Source: CAYPAV01 sp964408805 (GTDB taxonomy: Bacteria; Pseudomonadota; Alphaproteobacteria; UBA8366). From it: 64,000 bases of DNA. The DNA lies in the NCBI GenBank assembly GCA_964408805.1, contig CAYPAV010000011.1:109293-173292 (forward strand). The letters are read 5' to 3'. Numbering within the stretch: position 1 is the stretch's first letter; the number at the start of each line of letters is the position of its first letter. Below the pieces are notes generated by a model. It did no database searches. It was not told where the DNA came from and saw only the letters and a list, made by a program, of their open reading frames with translations. Made by a program: the position numbers and the translations under genes. This document shows positions 32,961-41,473 of this stretch, piece after piece.

Positions 32961-35101
32961 TCTTCGTCTTCGCGGCCCAGTCCCGGGTGCTCTGGCGCGA
33001 TCGTATCTTGACGGTGGCCCTCCCCACCATGTTCGCCTGCTCCGCCGTGATCGCGATTTTCTTCCAGGCAGGCGAATGGGAGCGCGACCGTGTTCAAGTG
33101 GTGTTCCACGAAACCGCTGTGAGTGCGTTCAACGCGATCGAACGGCGTTTTCATGGTTACAGCGCCGTCACGAAGGCGACCGAACGCCATTTCACGAGCG
33201 CCGGCGACGTTTCTCCGGCCGGGTTTCGTGTATTTTTGGAGGGAATTCGGGCGCGAAATCCCGGAACCCAGGCGCTCGAATGGATCGCCAAGGTGCCGGC
33301 CGCCGAACGCAATGCCTTTGAGGCCGAGAGGCACAGCGCCGGTCATCCCCGGTTCGAGATTACCGAACGGAACGCCGCGAACAAGATGGTTCGGGCCGGC
33401 GGCCGCGGCGTCTATTTCCCGGTGACCTATGTCGAGCCACTGGTCGGAAACGAGCGCGCGCTCGGATTCGATCTCGGCTCCAGCGCCACGCGTTTGAAGG
33501 CCCTGGAAAAGGCCCGCGACACGGGGCGTCAAGTCGCGACGGCGCGGATTACTCTCGTGCAGGAGACGGGCCGGCAGTTCGGCTTCCTGCTTTTCCACCC
33601 GATATTCGCCACACCCACTCTTCCGGACACGCTGGCGGCGCGGCGGACCGCTCTTAGAGGATTTGCGCTCGGCGTCTTTCGGATCGGTGAGATGATCGAC
33701 GTAGCATTGCGGGAAATTGATCTCGCGGGGATTCGTCTGACCGTGGGTGATACCAACGCAGCCGAGGGAAAGCGCCTTCTCTATTCATCCGAAGCGGCCA
33801 GCGCGGGCGAGTTGGCGAATACGTTTCGGTTCGAGCGGGTGCTATCGGTCGCGGACCGGCGTTGGAAGGTCGAATTCCGGGCGACCGCCGCGTATCTGGC
33901 GCGGCAGAGGGCCTGGCAGGCCTGGCTGGTCTTGGTGGGCGGGTTGATATTCGTCGGGTTGCTGCAGGCCTTTCTCTTGAGTTTGACAGGCCGGGCGGCG
34001 CGGACCGAGCGACTGGTCGATCGACGCACCCGAGACCTCCGGGAGAGCGAGGCCCGCGTTCGCGCAATCGTCGACAACACCATGGACGCCATCATCACCA
34101 TCGATGGGAAGGGCATTATCCAGTCGGCTAACCCGGCGACCGGCAGCCTCTTTGGATATCGGATCGACGATCTGATCGGGCGAAATGTCTCGATGTTGGC
34201 GCCAGAGCCCCATCGGTCGGCGCATGACGACTATCTCGCCAATTATCTCCGAACCGGCGAGGCCAAGATCATCGGCACCTTGCTGGAGCTCGAGGGGCTG
34301 CACCGCAACGGAACCACGCTGCCGATAGAACTCCGCGTCAGCGCCCTCGAGGTGGGAGACGAGCAGTATTTCCTCGGCGCCATCCGGGATATCTCCGAGC
34401 GCCGTGAGGTGGACCGCGTGAAGGGCCAGTTCGTCTCCACGGTCAGCCATGAGCTGCGCACCCCGCTGACGTCGATCAAGGGATCGCTGGCGCTGGTCGA
34501 GGCGGGGGCGCTCGGCAACCTCGAGGAGGATGTCCAGAGTCTGATCGGTATCGCGCGGCGCAACACCGAACGTCTGATCAACCTGGTCAACGACATCCTC
34601 GATATCGACAAACTGGAATCGGGCGAGATGGAATTTACCCTCGTCGAGGTCGACCTGGCGGTGCTCGCGGCGCAATCGATCGAGTCGAACGCAGCCTATG
34701 GGAAGGAGCACGGGGTTGCGTTCCGGCTCACGGCACCTTCGCGGCCCGCCCGCGCGAGAGTCGACCGTGCCCGAATCGACCAGGTTCTCGCGAATTTGCT
34801 TTCGAACGCCGCCAAATTCTCACCCCGCGACGAGACCGTCGACATCACGGTCGATGGCGGGAACGGCGTCGTTCGGATCGCGGTCGTCGATCGCGGTCCC
34901 GGGATCGACGAGTCCTTCCGGGATCGAATATTTGAACGGTTCACGCAGGCGGACTCGTCGGATACCCGCCAGGAGGGTGGCACCGGTCTCGGCCTCAACA
35001 TTTCCCGGGCGATTATCGAACGGCATGGCGGAACCATCAATTTCGAAAGCGAACCCGGCCAGGGCGCCACCTTCTTCTTCGAACTGCCGGCGATTCCCTA
35101 G
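32939..35101 (+). CDS. 5'-truncated MASE1-CHASE-PAS hybrid-type sensor histidine kinase
   Basis: From GTG 32939, 720 residues: an N-terminal membrane hairpin (about 1-13 and 22-42), a periplasmic CHASE domain (about 50-290), a membrane segment (about 325-349), PAS (about 368-490) and HisKA with phospho-acceptor H504 (VSHELRTPL), then HATPase_c with N box (LLSNAAKF) and G boxes (GGTGLGLNIS). In the same frame upstream of 32939 the sequence reads GFTWWTWWVGDTIG, the end of a MASE1 domain, but it is broken at about 32885-32897 and replaced by the sulfatase. So most of MASE1 is gone. Expression may depend on the sulfatase transcript because the start lies inside its last 22 bases. Confidence 0.8.
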   Translation: MLLFTPLIFVFAAQSRVLWRDRILTVALPTMFACSAVIAIFFQAGEWERDRVQVVFHETAVSAFNAIERRFHGYSAVTKATERHFTSAGDVSPAGFRVFLEGIRARNPGTQALEWIAKVPAAERNAFEAERHSAGHPRFEITERNAANKMVRAGGRGVYFPVTYVEPLVGNERALGFDLGSSATRLKALEKARDTGRQVATARITLVQETGRQFGFLLFHPIFATPTLPDTLAARRTALRGFALGVFRIGEMIDVALREIDLAGIRLTVGDTNAAEGKRLLYSSEAASAGELANTFRFERVLSVADRRWKVEFRATAAYLARQRAWQAWLVLVGGLIFVGLLQAFLLSLTGRAARTERLVDRRTRDLRESEARVRAIVDNTMDAIITIDGKGIIQSANPATGSLFGYRIDDLIGRNVSMLAPEPHRSAHDDYLANYLRTGEAKIIGTLLELEGLHRNGTTLPIELRVSALEVGDEQYFLGAIRDISERREVDRVKGQFVSTVSHELRTPLTSIKGSLALVEAGALGNLEEDVQSLIGIARRNTERLINLVNDILDIDKLESGEMEFTLVEVDLAVLAAQSIESNAAYGKEHGVAFRLTAPSRPARARVDRARIDQVLANLLSNAAKFSPRDETVDITVDGGNGVVRIAVVDRGPGIDESFRDRIFERFTQADSSDTRQEGGTGLGLNISRAIIERHGGTINFESEPGQGATFFFELPAIP

Positions 35102-35304
35102 GACGCACTGTTGGGAAGCGTCACCGTGACGGTGGTTCCCTCGCCGACCTCGCTCCGCATCTCCATCTTGCCGTCATGAAAATCGACCAGCGACTTGCTG
35201 ATGGACAAACCAAGCCCCCAACCCGTTTCGGCAAGGTAGGCGTCGGTTTCGGCCCGGACGAAGAGGCCCGTCAGGTCCGGCAGGTTTTCGGGCGCAATTC
35301 CCCT
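35098..35304 (-). pseudogene. 3' remnant of another sensor histidine kinase
   Basis: On the minus strand the frame ending at 35098 reads RGIAPENLPDLTGLFVR...ETGWGLGLSISKSLVDFHDGKM...GEGTTVTVTLPN: the G1-G2 boxes and last strands of a HATPase_c domain. A TAA lies immediately upstream in the frame and no more kinase sequence is seen beyond 35304, so only about 68 C-terminal codons survive. Its stop codon overlaps the stop of the preceding kinase in a CTAG palindrome. It resembles the end of the kinase at 58119-60914 more than the adjacent one. No start or promoter. Confidence 0.75.
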
Positions 35305-35512
35305 TTAACAAAGATAATTTGCAGGGCTGAATATTCCAACTCACGAATATGTTGCAATCCATGTTGGCCTAACGGGCGCGTTCGACCCGTTGACTCACAG
35401 ATCTAAGCGGACGAACGAAGCGCGTCGTTGGTCGGCCAATATTGGCAAGCGGGTCGAATCATGAGAGAACGCCTTGGTTCTTAAGGGTCCAACCCGTCGG
35501 GTTTCGAAGAAC

Positions 35513-36124
35513 ATGGTTCGAAGATCGCCCCGCATTCGTCGTATCGCCGTCGGCGTCTCGGCGGCTCTCGTCCTAATCGGCTCCGGGGAAGGCGTTCGAG
35601 CCGGTGACAAGAGCCACGTTCATGCCCCAAAACGCATGGCCGCGGCCACGCCGTCCGCGTGCCGCGATCCCGTCCACGTCACCGAGGCCGCGGAACGACA
35701 GCCCGGCGGCGCGCTCTACGAGGGGCCGTCGACGATGCATCACGGCAAGCGGAGGACCAAAAAGCCACATATGAAGGGGGCACATTCGGATCACCGCCCC
35801 CGGCACGGTGGCGCCTTTTTCATGGCACCCAACAAGATGCATCATCTGGAGGGGGTCTACTCCGATCGCTGCGGGTTTCGACTCTACCTTTACAACGCCT
35901 TCACGAAACCGATCGGGGTCGGGCGGTTTCGGGCCTTCATCAAGATCGTTCCCGACAGCGACGACGAGCCGGAGAGTATTCGATTTCTCTCCGCAGACAA
36001 GGCGAACGCCGTGTTGCGGGCACCACCCGTCGGCGGCGTGAAAGGAACGTTCTCGATCGAACTCTATCTCAAGTTTCCGGGTTCGGAAGAGCCGGAACTC
36101 TTTACCGTGAAGGTCCCGAAATAA
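35513..36124 (+). CDS. Secreted His/Met-rich protein of unknown function
   Basis: I do not recognise a named family. From ATG 35513 it is 203 residues: an N-terminal signal peptide (positively charged RRSPRIRR, then AVGVSAALVLIGSGEGVRAG) followed by a secreted part. Two related motifs occur, GGALYEGPSTMHH (about 67-79) and HGGAFFMAPNKMHHLEG (about 101-117), with a KRRTKKPHMKGAHSDHRPRH linker. The second motif and the following YSDRCGFRLYLYNAF resemble a conserved block in proteins found near metal-handling genes. The clustered His and Met suggest copper or another soft metal, as inference. The frame is open to 35474; the later ATG gives a proper signal peptide. Confidence 0.7.
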   Translation: MVRRSPRIRRIAVGVSAALVLIGSGEGVRAGDKSHVHAPKRMAAATPSACRDPVHVTEAAERQPGGALYEGPSTMHHGKRRTKKPHMKGAHSDHRPRHGGAFFMAPNKMHHLEGVYSDRCGFRLYLYNAFTKPIGVGRFRAFIKIVPDSDDEPESIRFLSADKANAVLRAPPVGGVKGTFSIELYLKFPGSEEPELFTVKVPK

Positions 36125-36142
36125 CCGGGACATGCTCTAGGG

Positions 36143-37642
36143 TCAGGATGCGGTTCCGTCGCCTGGATCGTTGAGGAGATCCAAGGGATAGATCGGCCGG
36201 CGGACATGTCTGAAGGTAAGCTGGTCGTAATCCGACGTGCACACGCCGGTGCCGGCGCATTCGATGACTTGGGTGGCGAGCTTGCCGAACCCGGCGCGGT
36301 AGTGAACCCGGCTTTTCAGCATGAGATACTTCTTCCGGCTCGGGTCGATGCCGAGACTGAGGAAACAGGCCTGGTCGTTCGGCTCCTGCTGGCGCGAGAC
36401 GACCACGATTTCGACCTTGCCGGTATCGAAGACGACCGTCGGACCCATATCCATCAGCAGTCCCGTCGAAGCGGGGCCGAGATTGCGGTAGAGCCCGTCC
36501 GAGATCAGCTTCACGCGGCCGGTCACGCTTCGGGGCTCGCCCTTTAGATCGATCGAGGGCATGTCGAGCTTGCCGCCGAGCGATACCGTCGCGGTGGCGC
36601 CGATGCCGGCCGCGATCAGGGTCTGGACGGCGTCGGGATCGCAGATCGCGAAGGCGGCGACATCCTCCAGCCCCGCATCGAGGATGGCGCCCAGCACCGT
36701 CATCGTGTCCTGGGTGCCGCCGGAAGCGGAATTGTCGTAATGGTCGAGCAGGATCACCGGCCCGTCGGTCGCCTCCTTTGCGCGCGCCATCGAGTCTTCC
36801 AAGGGCTCGATCTGGTAGACCCAGGCCTCGCGATCCCGCCAGGCCGCATCCAACAATTCATCGCAGAGCCGGCGTGCCGCCGCCGCATCGTTGTCGGTGA
36901 CCACGACGGCGCTGAGGCCCGCGTTGTGGATATCGGCGTGGGGGAAGCCGGTGAACATGGTGGCGATCATCGCTTCGCCCGTTTCCATCTCCTTGGCCCG
37001 CGCCTGGATTTCGGCATTGGGAAAATCGTCGGTGCCCTGGCGCATGACATGGGGCAGCATCGGCCGGTTCCCCCAGGCGAGAGTCGGTGTCGCCTCTCCC
37101 TTGATCACCTTGACCAAGGCCTCCCCGGCGCGCATGCCGGTCTCGTAATTGTCGATATGGGGATAGGTCTGATAGCCCGCCAGCGTGGTCACTTGATCGA
37201 CGATTTCGGGATATAGATTGGTGTGCATGTCGAGCGCCACCGCGATCGGCACGTCCGGGGCGATCTCGCGGAGCCGCGTCAGAAGCGCACCCTCGCCGTC
37301 CTCGCGGCTCTCGGTGACCATGGCCCCATGGAGATCCAGCATGACCGCGTCACAGCCCGCCGCAACCGCCTCACAGATCGCGTCCGACATCTCCGCATAA
37401 GCGGCGTCCTGGACGGGAGAGCTCGGCGCCGCCTGGGCCGCGATCGGGGTGACGATCTCGAAACCCTCGCGCTCGGCCAAATCGATATAGGCGCCCATCG
37501 CGGAGCCCGTTCCCTTGAAGGCCTCGTAGGCGTCCTTGCCGCGGGGCGGCAGCGGATACCCACGCGCGAACCGTTCGATCGGTGTCGGCACCGGCGAAAA
37601 CGTGTTGGTTTCGTGTTTCATCATCGCAATGACGACGCGCAT
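36143..37642 (-). CDS. M81 family metallopeptidase (MlrC-like)
   Basis: A 499-residue protein of the MlrC/microcystinase C family, metal-dependent hydrolases that cleave linear microcystin and probably other peptides or amide bonds. MRVVIAMMKHETNTFSPVPT is the family start; metal ligands lie in VMLDLHGAMV (about 105-114), ALDMHTNL, and the D-N-x-S of HYDNSASGGTQD (about 300). The frame is open to 37678, but ATG 37642 matches the family start and has GGAGGAAA upstream. It is convergent with the His/Met-rich protein. Natural substrate unknown; microcystin is not implied. Confidence 0.9.
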   Translation of the reverse strand: MRVVIAMMKHETNTFSPVPTPIERFARGYPLPPRGKDAYEAFKGTGSAMGAYIDLAEREGFEIVTPIAAQAAPSSPVQDAAYAEMSDAICEAVAAGCDAVMLDLHGAMVTESREDGEGALLTRLREIAPDVPIAVALDMHTNLYPEIVDQVTTLAGYQTYPHIDNYETGMRAGEALVKVIKGEATPTLAWGNRPMLPHVMRQGTDDFPNAEIQARAKEMETGEAMIATMFTGFPHADIHNAGLSAVVVTDNDAAAARRLCDELLDAAWRDREAWVYQIEPLEDSMARAKEATDGPVILLDHYDNSASGGTQDTMTVLGAILDAGLEDVAAFAICDPDAVQTLIAAGIGATATVSLGGKLDMPSIDLKGEPRSVTGRVKLISDGLYRNLGPASTGLLMDMGPTVVFDTGKVEIVVVSRQQEPNDQACFLSLGIDPSRKKYLMLKSRVHYRAGFGKLATQVIECAGTGVCTSDYDQLTFRHVRRPIYPLDLLNDPGDGTAS

Positions 37643-37719
37643 GGAATTTCCTCCTCGGTGACGCCGGCGATCCGTCACGCTAGACTGCCGGCCGGCTTGG
37701 ATTAGGAGGTATATTTCCG

Positions 37720-38094
37720 ATGGCGGATTTCGATGGCGACGACTTCGCCCGGCGGTTCTCCGCCCTCTGGCAGAACCACGATATAGACGGTATTGCCGAG
37801 ATGTTCACCGAGGACGCGATCTTCGAGGCCTCCTTCGGGCCGGAAATTCACGGCGAACGCGCGATCGGCCGCGACGCCGCGGTCCGGCTCGCCGCTTCGG
37901 TCTTCGAGCGCATTCCCGACGTCCGATTCGAGGAGATCCGTCGTTATGTCACGCCGGAGTTCGCGGTGATCGAATCGGTGCAGGCGGGAACGCCAACGGA
38001 CGGCGCCCCCTTCGAGACCCACATCGTCGATCTGTTGACGCTCCGCGACGGCAAAATCGCCGCCAAGCGGACCTATCGGAAGAGCCGGCTCTAG
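37720..38094 (+). CDS. SnoaL-like/NTF2-fold protein
   Basis: A 124-residue cone-shaped NTF2-like protein: FARRFSALWQNHDIDGIAEMFTEDAIFEA at the N-terminus and FETHIVDLLTLRDGKIAAKRTY at the C-terminus, typical of SnoaL_2-type domains that bind or isomerise small hydrophobic ligands. AGGAGGT precedes the ATG. The last two codons and stop lie inside the left arm of the inverted-repeat element at 38091-38355, so the stop (TAG) is provided at the edge of that element. Function unknown. Confidence 0.85.
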   Translation: MADFDGDDFARRFSALWQNHDIDGIAEMFTEDAIFEASFGPEIHGERAIGRDAAVRLAASVFERIPDVRFEEIRRYVTPEFAVIESVQAGTPTDGAPFETHIVDLLTLRDGKIAAKRTYRKSRL

Positions 38095-38355
38095 AGCCTG
38101 TCATGATATTACGGAAGCACTGAGATCGTTTCTCCGGTTTTCCCGTTAGGAGAGGGCGCGAAGGCGATGTGGGGCATCGGCGAGCGTACTCGACGCGACG
38201 GGGGAGCCGGAGAAACGACCGAAGGCGGCGTCTCCAGCCCGCCGGACGTCGTCAGACCCCGCTTGCGATGCGCCAGCATCGCGGCGCGTGCCCTTCCTAG
38301 CCAGCGGGATGGAGACGCCGTCTCAGCGCTTCCGTAATATCATGACTGGCTCTAG
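38091..38355. repeat. Y-shaped nested inverted-repeat element (MITE-like)
   Basis: Outer arms of 35 bases, 38091-38125 and 38321-38355, are inverted copies with two mismatches; both end in CTAG. Immediately inside the left arm begins a second pair (12 bases perfect, 38126-38137 with 38207-38218). Immediately inside the right arm ends a third (10 bases perfect, 38226-38235 with 38311-38320), and this holds an apical hairpin GCGATGC/GCATCGC at 38265-38282. Together they would fold as a three-way junction. There is no coding frame that looks real. It separates two convergent genes. A nonautonomous transposable element with CTAG target sites or a structured intergenic repeat family fits best. Confidence 0.8.
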
Positions 38356-38362
38356 GGGGCGC

Positions 38363-38713
38363 CTATTCGATCGGCACGAAGATCGAGTGCCGGAGTTGCC
38401 CGTCGACCGATTTTGAGAGATGACCCTTGCCGTGGGTGTCTTCGACCAGGATCACCTCGCCGGCGCCGATGATGCGAATCTCGCCGTCGCTCGCGGTCAA
38501 CTGCGCGCCCGCGTCCAGGTTGATGATGTATTGCCGGCGCGGCGCCGGATGCCAATCCAGGTCGTAGGACCCGGCGGTCTCGCGGAAGATGATGCCGGTC
38601 GCCGGCAAGCGTTCGGAGAGCTTGCTGCCGCGACGCTCCTCGACCCATTCCACCTCGATGTCGCGGAAATGCGTTTCGCCGTCGTCGTCGGTGTAGAGAT
38701 TGTGAATTCGCAT
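38363..38713 (-). CDS. Cupin-fold protein
   Basis: A 116-residue single-domain cupin: the core reads SYDLDWHPAPRRQYIINLDAGAQLTASDG and IIGAGEVILVEDTHGKGHLSK, with His residues (WHPAPRRQ, DTHGKGH) in the positions of the two cupin motifs, although the first is partial. ATG 38713 is preceded by GGGAGA on the minus strand; the open frame upstream of it is rich in Arg/Pro and not protein-like. Its 3' end is 7 bases from the Y-shaped repeat. Function beyond the fold is unknown. Confidence 0.82.
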   Translation of the reverse strand: MRIHNLYTDDDGETHFRDIEVEWVEERRGSKLSERLPATGIIFRETAGSYDLDWHPAPRRQYIINLDAGAQLTASDGEIRIIGAGEVILVEDTHGKGHLSKSVDGQLRHSIFVPIE

Positions 38714-38859
38714 GCGCCGGTTCTCCCTTTTGTGTTTCGGTAAGTGATGTAGCGTTCGGGACTCGGCTTTCCCACAATGAGTGGGCTCTAACCGTCCCCG
38801 CCCCTGGACCTTTCGGCGGCCGCGCGCCAAGCTTCGCGCCCAATCGGAGGGCGCGGACG

Positions 38860-39600
38860 ATGTCGGTCAAGGTCAATTTCGTGGGGTCGGGCGATGCCGT
38901 CGGCAGCGGCGGGCGGTTCCAGACATGCATTCTGGTCGACGGCGCCGAGGTTCGCTTCGCCATCGATTTCGGGGCGTCCTCGCTAATCGCGCTCAATCGC
39001 CAGGAGATCGAACACAACTCGATCGACGCGATCCTGTTGACCCATCTTCACGGCGACCATTGCGGCGGCGTGCCCTTCCTGCTGATGGACGCCATGCTGG
39101 GGGCCGGGCGCGAGCGGCCGCTCACGATTGCCGGCCCGGCCCGGCTCGAGGCCCGCCTTGGGGCGCTGGCGACCGCGCTCTTTCCCGGCATGGAGACCAT
39201 GACGCCGAAGTTTCCCGTGACCTATGTCGAGTTGCCGGTGGGCGAGACGACGGAATTTCTCGGCCTGAAGGCAACGCCGTTCGCCGCGAAACATACCTGG
39301 CAAACCGACCCGACCGCGCTTCGGGTGGAGGTCGACGGCAAGATCGTCACCTATTCCGGCGATGGCGCCTATACGGATGATCTGGCCCGCGCCGCGAAGG
39401 GGGCCGATCTCTTCATCGCCGAATGTTATTTCCACACCAAACCGGTAAAATGGCACCTTAACTACCCCGATATCGTCGAACACAGGCAGGATTTCGGCGC
39501 CAAACGGACCATTTTGACCCATATGTCCCCGGAAATGCTGGCCGAAAAGGACCGAATTCCCGAAGAAACCGCCGAAGACGGCCTCATTGTGGAAATATAG
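38860..39600 (+). CDS. MBL-fold metallo-hydrolase
   Basis: A 246-residue metallo-beta-lactamase-fold enzyme of the RNase Z/AtsA-like group. The zinc motif is THLHGDHCGG (about 55-64), followed by an HTWQTDPTAL region, a YSGDGAYTDDL aspartate (about 166-176) and a final His in ILTHMSPEML (about 223-232). Such proteins hydrolyse cyclic nucleotides, aryl sulfates or phosphodiesters. The long AT-rich gap downstream to the ThDP-enzyme gene carries a strong hairpin. It is divergent from the cupin gene. Substrate unknown. Confidence 0.87.
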   Translation: MSVKVNFVGSGDAVGSGGRFQTCILVDGAEVRFAIDFGASSLIALNRQEIEHNSIDAILLTHLHGDHCGGVPFLLMDAMLGAGRERPLTIAGPARLEARLGALATALFPGMETMTPKFPVTYVELPVGETTEFLGLKATPFAAKHTWQTDPTALRVEVDGKIVTYSGDGAYTDDLARAAKGADLFIAECYFHTKPVKWHLNYPDIVEHRQDFGAKRTILTHMSPEMLAEKDRIPEETAEDGLIVEI

Positions 39601-39679
39601 AGCCATTTCGGACGGATTTAGCAGTAATATTTCGATATCAGAACAAATATAAATCGGTGGCGCCCTCGTCATCCGTGTC

Positions 39680-39716
39680 GGTCGCCCTTTGCGGGGCCTT
39701 TCCCCGCAACGCGACC
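39680..39716 (+). promoter_or_regulatory. Strong interrupted hairpin in the leader of the ThDP-enzyme gene
   Basis: TTGCGGGG (39689-39696) pairs perfectly with CCCCGCAA (39702-39709) around a CCTTT loop. Below small bulges, GGTCGC (39680-39685) pairs with GCGACC (39711-39716). No T-run follows, so it is not an ordinary intrinsic terminator. It lies 80 bases after the MBL stop and 77 before the next start. Confidence 0.5.
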
Positions 39717-39793
39717 GGGGACATATTAGTCGAAATTCCTCAATCGTCGCGCCGATCCCGCGCAGCGGCGAATCCATAAATGGGAGAACGGGC

Positions 39794-41431
39794 ATGAAGG
39801 GCGGAGCAGCCGTCATCGAGACATTGATCGCGCATGGCGTGGACACGGCTTTCACGGTCTCGGGCGAGAGTTTTCTCTATGCCCTCGACGCGATGCGCCA
39901 ACGCACCGACAAGCTTCGCCTCGTCCCCGTGCGACAGGAAGGCGGCGGCACTTTCGCGGCGGAGGCCTATGGCAAGCTCGCCGGCAGACCGGCCGCAGTC
40001 TTCGTCAGCCGGGGGCCGGGCTCGACCAACGCCGCCATCGGCGTCCACACGGCGCGGCAGGATTCGACACCGCTGCTGCTCTTCGTCGGGCATGTGAATT
40101 CCCATGTCATGGGCAAGGAAGGGTTCCAGGAGGTCGACCAGCGCCAGTTCATGGGTGGTGTTGCGAAGGCGGTCCTCCAACCGGAGACGACCGACGATAT
40201 CGCCCGCGTGACGGCGGAAGCGGTGCGCCTGTCCACCGACGGCCGGCCGGGGCCGATCGTCGTCCAAATCCCGCGCGACGTAGCCGCGGCGGATACCGAG
40301 GCGGCGATTCCTGCGCCGACCGCGCGCGTGCCCCATTTGCCGGAAGCCGATGGGATCGCGGCGGCGGCGACGATGATCGACGAGGCGACGGCGCCGTTGG
40401 TCGTGGCGGGTGAGATGATCGCCAATCAGGATGCGAACGCCGCCCTTGCCGGTTTCGCGGCGGCGGCGGGGGTGCCGGTGATGAGTGCCTATCGCCGCCA
40501 GGACGTGATGGCGAACAGCCATCCTAATTATGCGGGACATTTGGAGATCAACCGCGTCGCCTACCAGGTCGAGGCGATCGAGGCGGCGGATCTGGTGATC
40601 GCTGTCGGGACTCGCCTCGACGGCATCACCACGGCCGACAACACGGTCTTCTCGGTCGGCAAGCCCCTCATCCATATTCATCCCGATCGCGAGGTGCTGG
40701 ATCGCTTCTCGGCCGATCCCAAGATCGATGCCGACATGGCGCCGGCATTGAACGCGTTGGCCGATCGCGTCGGGGCGCCCGATGCGGCGCGCCAGGCGCG
40801 GACGGCGGCCCTTCACGATGCGTTCATGGCGTTCTCCCAACCCGGAAATTTCCCGGCCCATGGCGAGGTCGATCTGGCCCGTGTCGCGGATGTTGTCGGG
40901 CGAGTGGTCGACGACGAGACCACGGTTCTGACCGATGGCGGCAGTTTTTCCCGCTGGATTCACCGCTACCGGCGCTTCGAGAAGCCCCATACCAAGGCCG
41001 GTCCGATGTCGGGGGCGATGGGTTATGCCGTGCCGGGCGCGATCGGCGCCAAGCTGGCGCGGCCGGACCACGAAGCCATCGCCTTCGTCGGCGACGGCGG
41101 ATTCGTGATGACCGGCCAAGAGATGATCACCGCGGTCGAGCAGAACATCCCGATCAAGGTGATCGTTTGCGACAACGCGGCTCACGGCTCGATCATGGCG
41201 GGTCAGCACAAGACATTCGGTACGGACGCGGATTTCGTGACGGCATTGCGGAGTCCCGACTTCGCCGCCGTCGGCGCCGCCTATGGCGCGGGGTCGTTCC
41301 GGGTGGAGCGGACGGATGAGTTCGAACCCGCGTTCCGGGCCGCGCTCGACCATGACGGTCCGGCCCTCATCCACCTGCTGACCGATCGCCGGGATATCGT
41401 TCCCTATGGCAACGAACGAGAAGCGGTGTAG
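39794..41431 (+). CDS. ThDP-dependent enzyme, acetolactate synthase-like
   Basis: A 545-residue three-domain ThDP enzyme of the acetolactate synthase/benzoylformate decarboxylase/oxalyl-CoA decarboxylase superfamily. The Pyr domain has the activating Glu in RQEGGGTFAAEAYGKL (about 40-55), the central domain spans ~190-330, and the PP domain has GYAVPGAIGAKLA and the motif beginning GDGGFVMTGQEM and ending VCDN (about 435-465). GGGAGAA precedes ATG 39794; the frame upstream to 39689 is not conserved. No small regulatory subunit (ilvH/N) is adjacent, so it is probably a catabolic 2-oxoacid enzyme rather than IlvB. Confidence 0.88.
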   Translation: MKGGAAVIETLIAHGVDTAFTVSGESFLYALDAMRQRTDKLRLVPVRQEGGGTFAAEAYGKLAGRPAAVFVSRGPGSTNAAIGVHTARQDSTPLLLFVGHVNSHVMGKEGFQEVDQRQFMGGVAKAVLQPETTDDIARVTAEAVRLSTDGRPGPIVVQIPRDVAAADTEAAIPAPTARVPHLPEADGIAAAATMIDEATAPLVVAGEMIANQDANAALAGFAAAAGVPVMSAYRRQDVMANSHPNYAGHLEINRVAYQVEAIEAADLVIAVGTRLDGITTADNTVFSVGKPLIHIHPDREVLDRFSADPKIDADMAPALNALADRVGAPDAARQARTAALHDAFMAFSQPGNFPAHGEVDLARVADVVGRVVDDETTVLTDGGSFSRWIHRYRRFEKPHTKAGPMSGAMGYAVPGAIGAKLARPDHEAIAFVGDGGFVMTGQEMITAVEQNIPIKVIVCDNAAHGSIMAGQHKTFGTDADFVTALRSPDFAAVGAAYGAGSFRVERTDEFEPAFRAALDHDGPALIHLLTDRRDIVPYGNEREAV

Positions 41432-41449
41432 CGCCGTGCCGGGGTCGCG

Positions 41450-41465
41450 CGGCCCGGTCGGGCCG
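41450..41465. terminator. Candidate bidirectional hairpin between convergent genes
   Basis: CGGCCC (41450-41455) and GGGCCG (41460-41465) form a perfect 6-bp GC stem with a GGTC loop, between the stops of the ThDP gene (41431) and the small membrane protein (41474). No T-run is present, so this is a weak call. Confidence 0.35.
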
Positions 41466-41473
41466 TATCTGAG

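Noticed and set aside
39601..39793. TPP riboswitch before the ThDP-enzyme gene
   Set aside because: The leader hairpin lacks the CUGAGA and ACCUGA elements; ThDP enzymes are not usually under this control.
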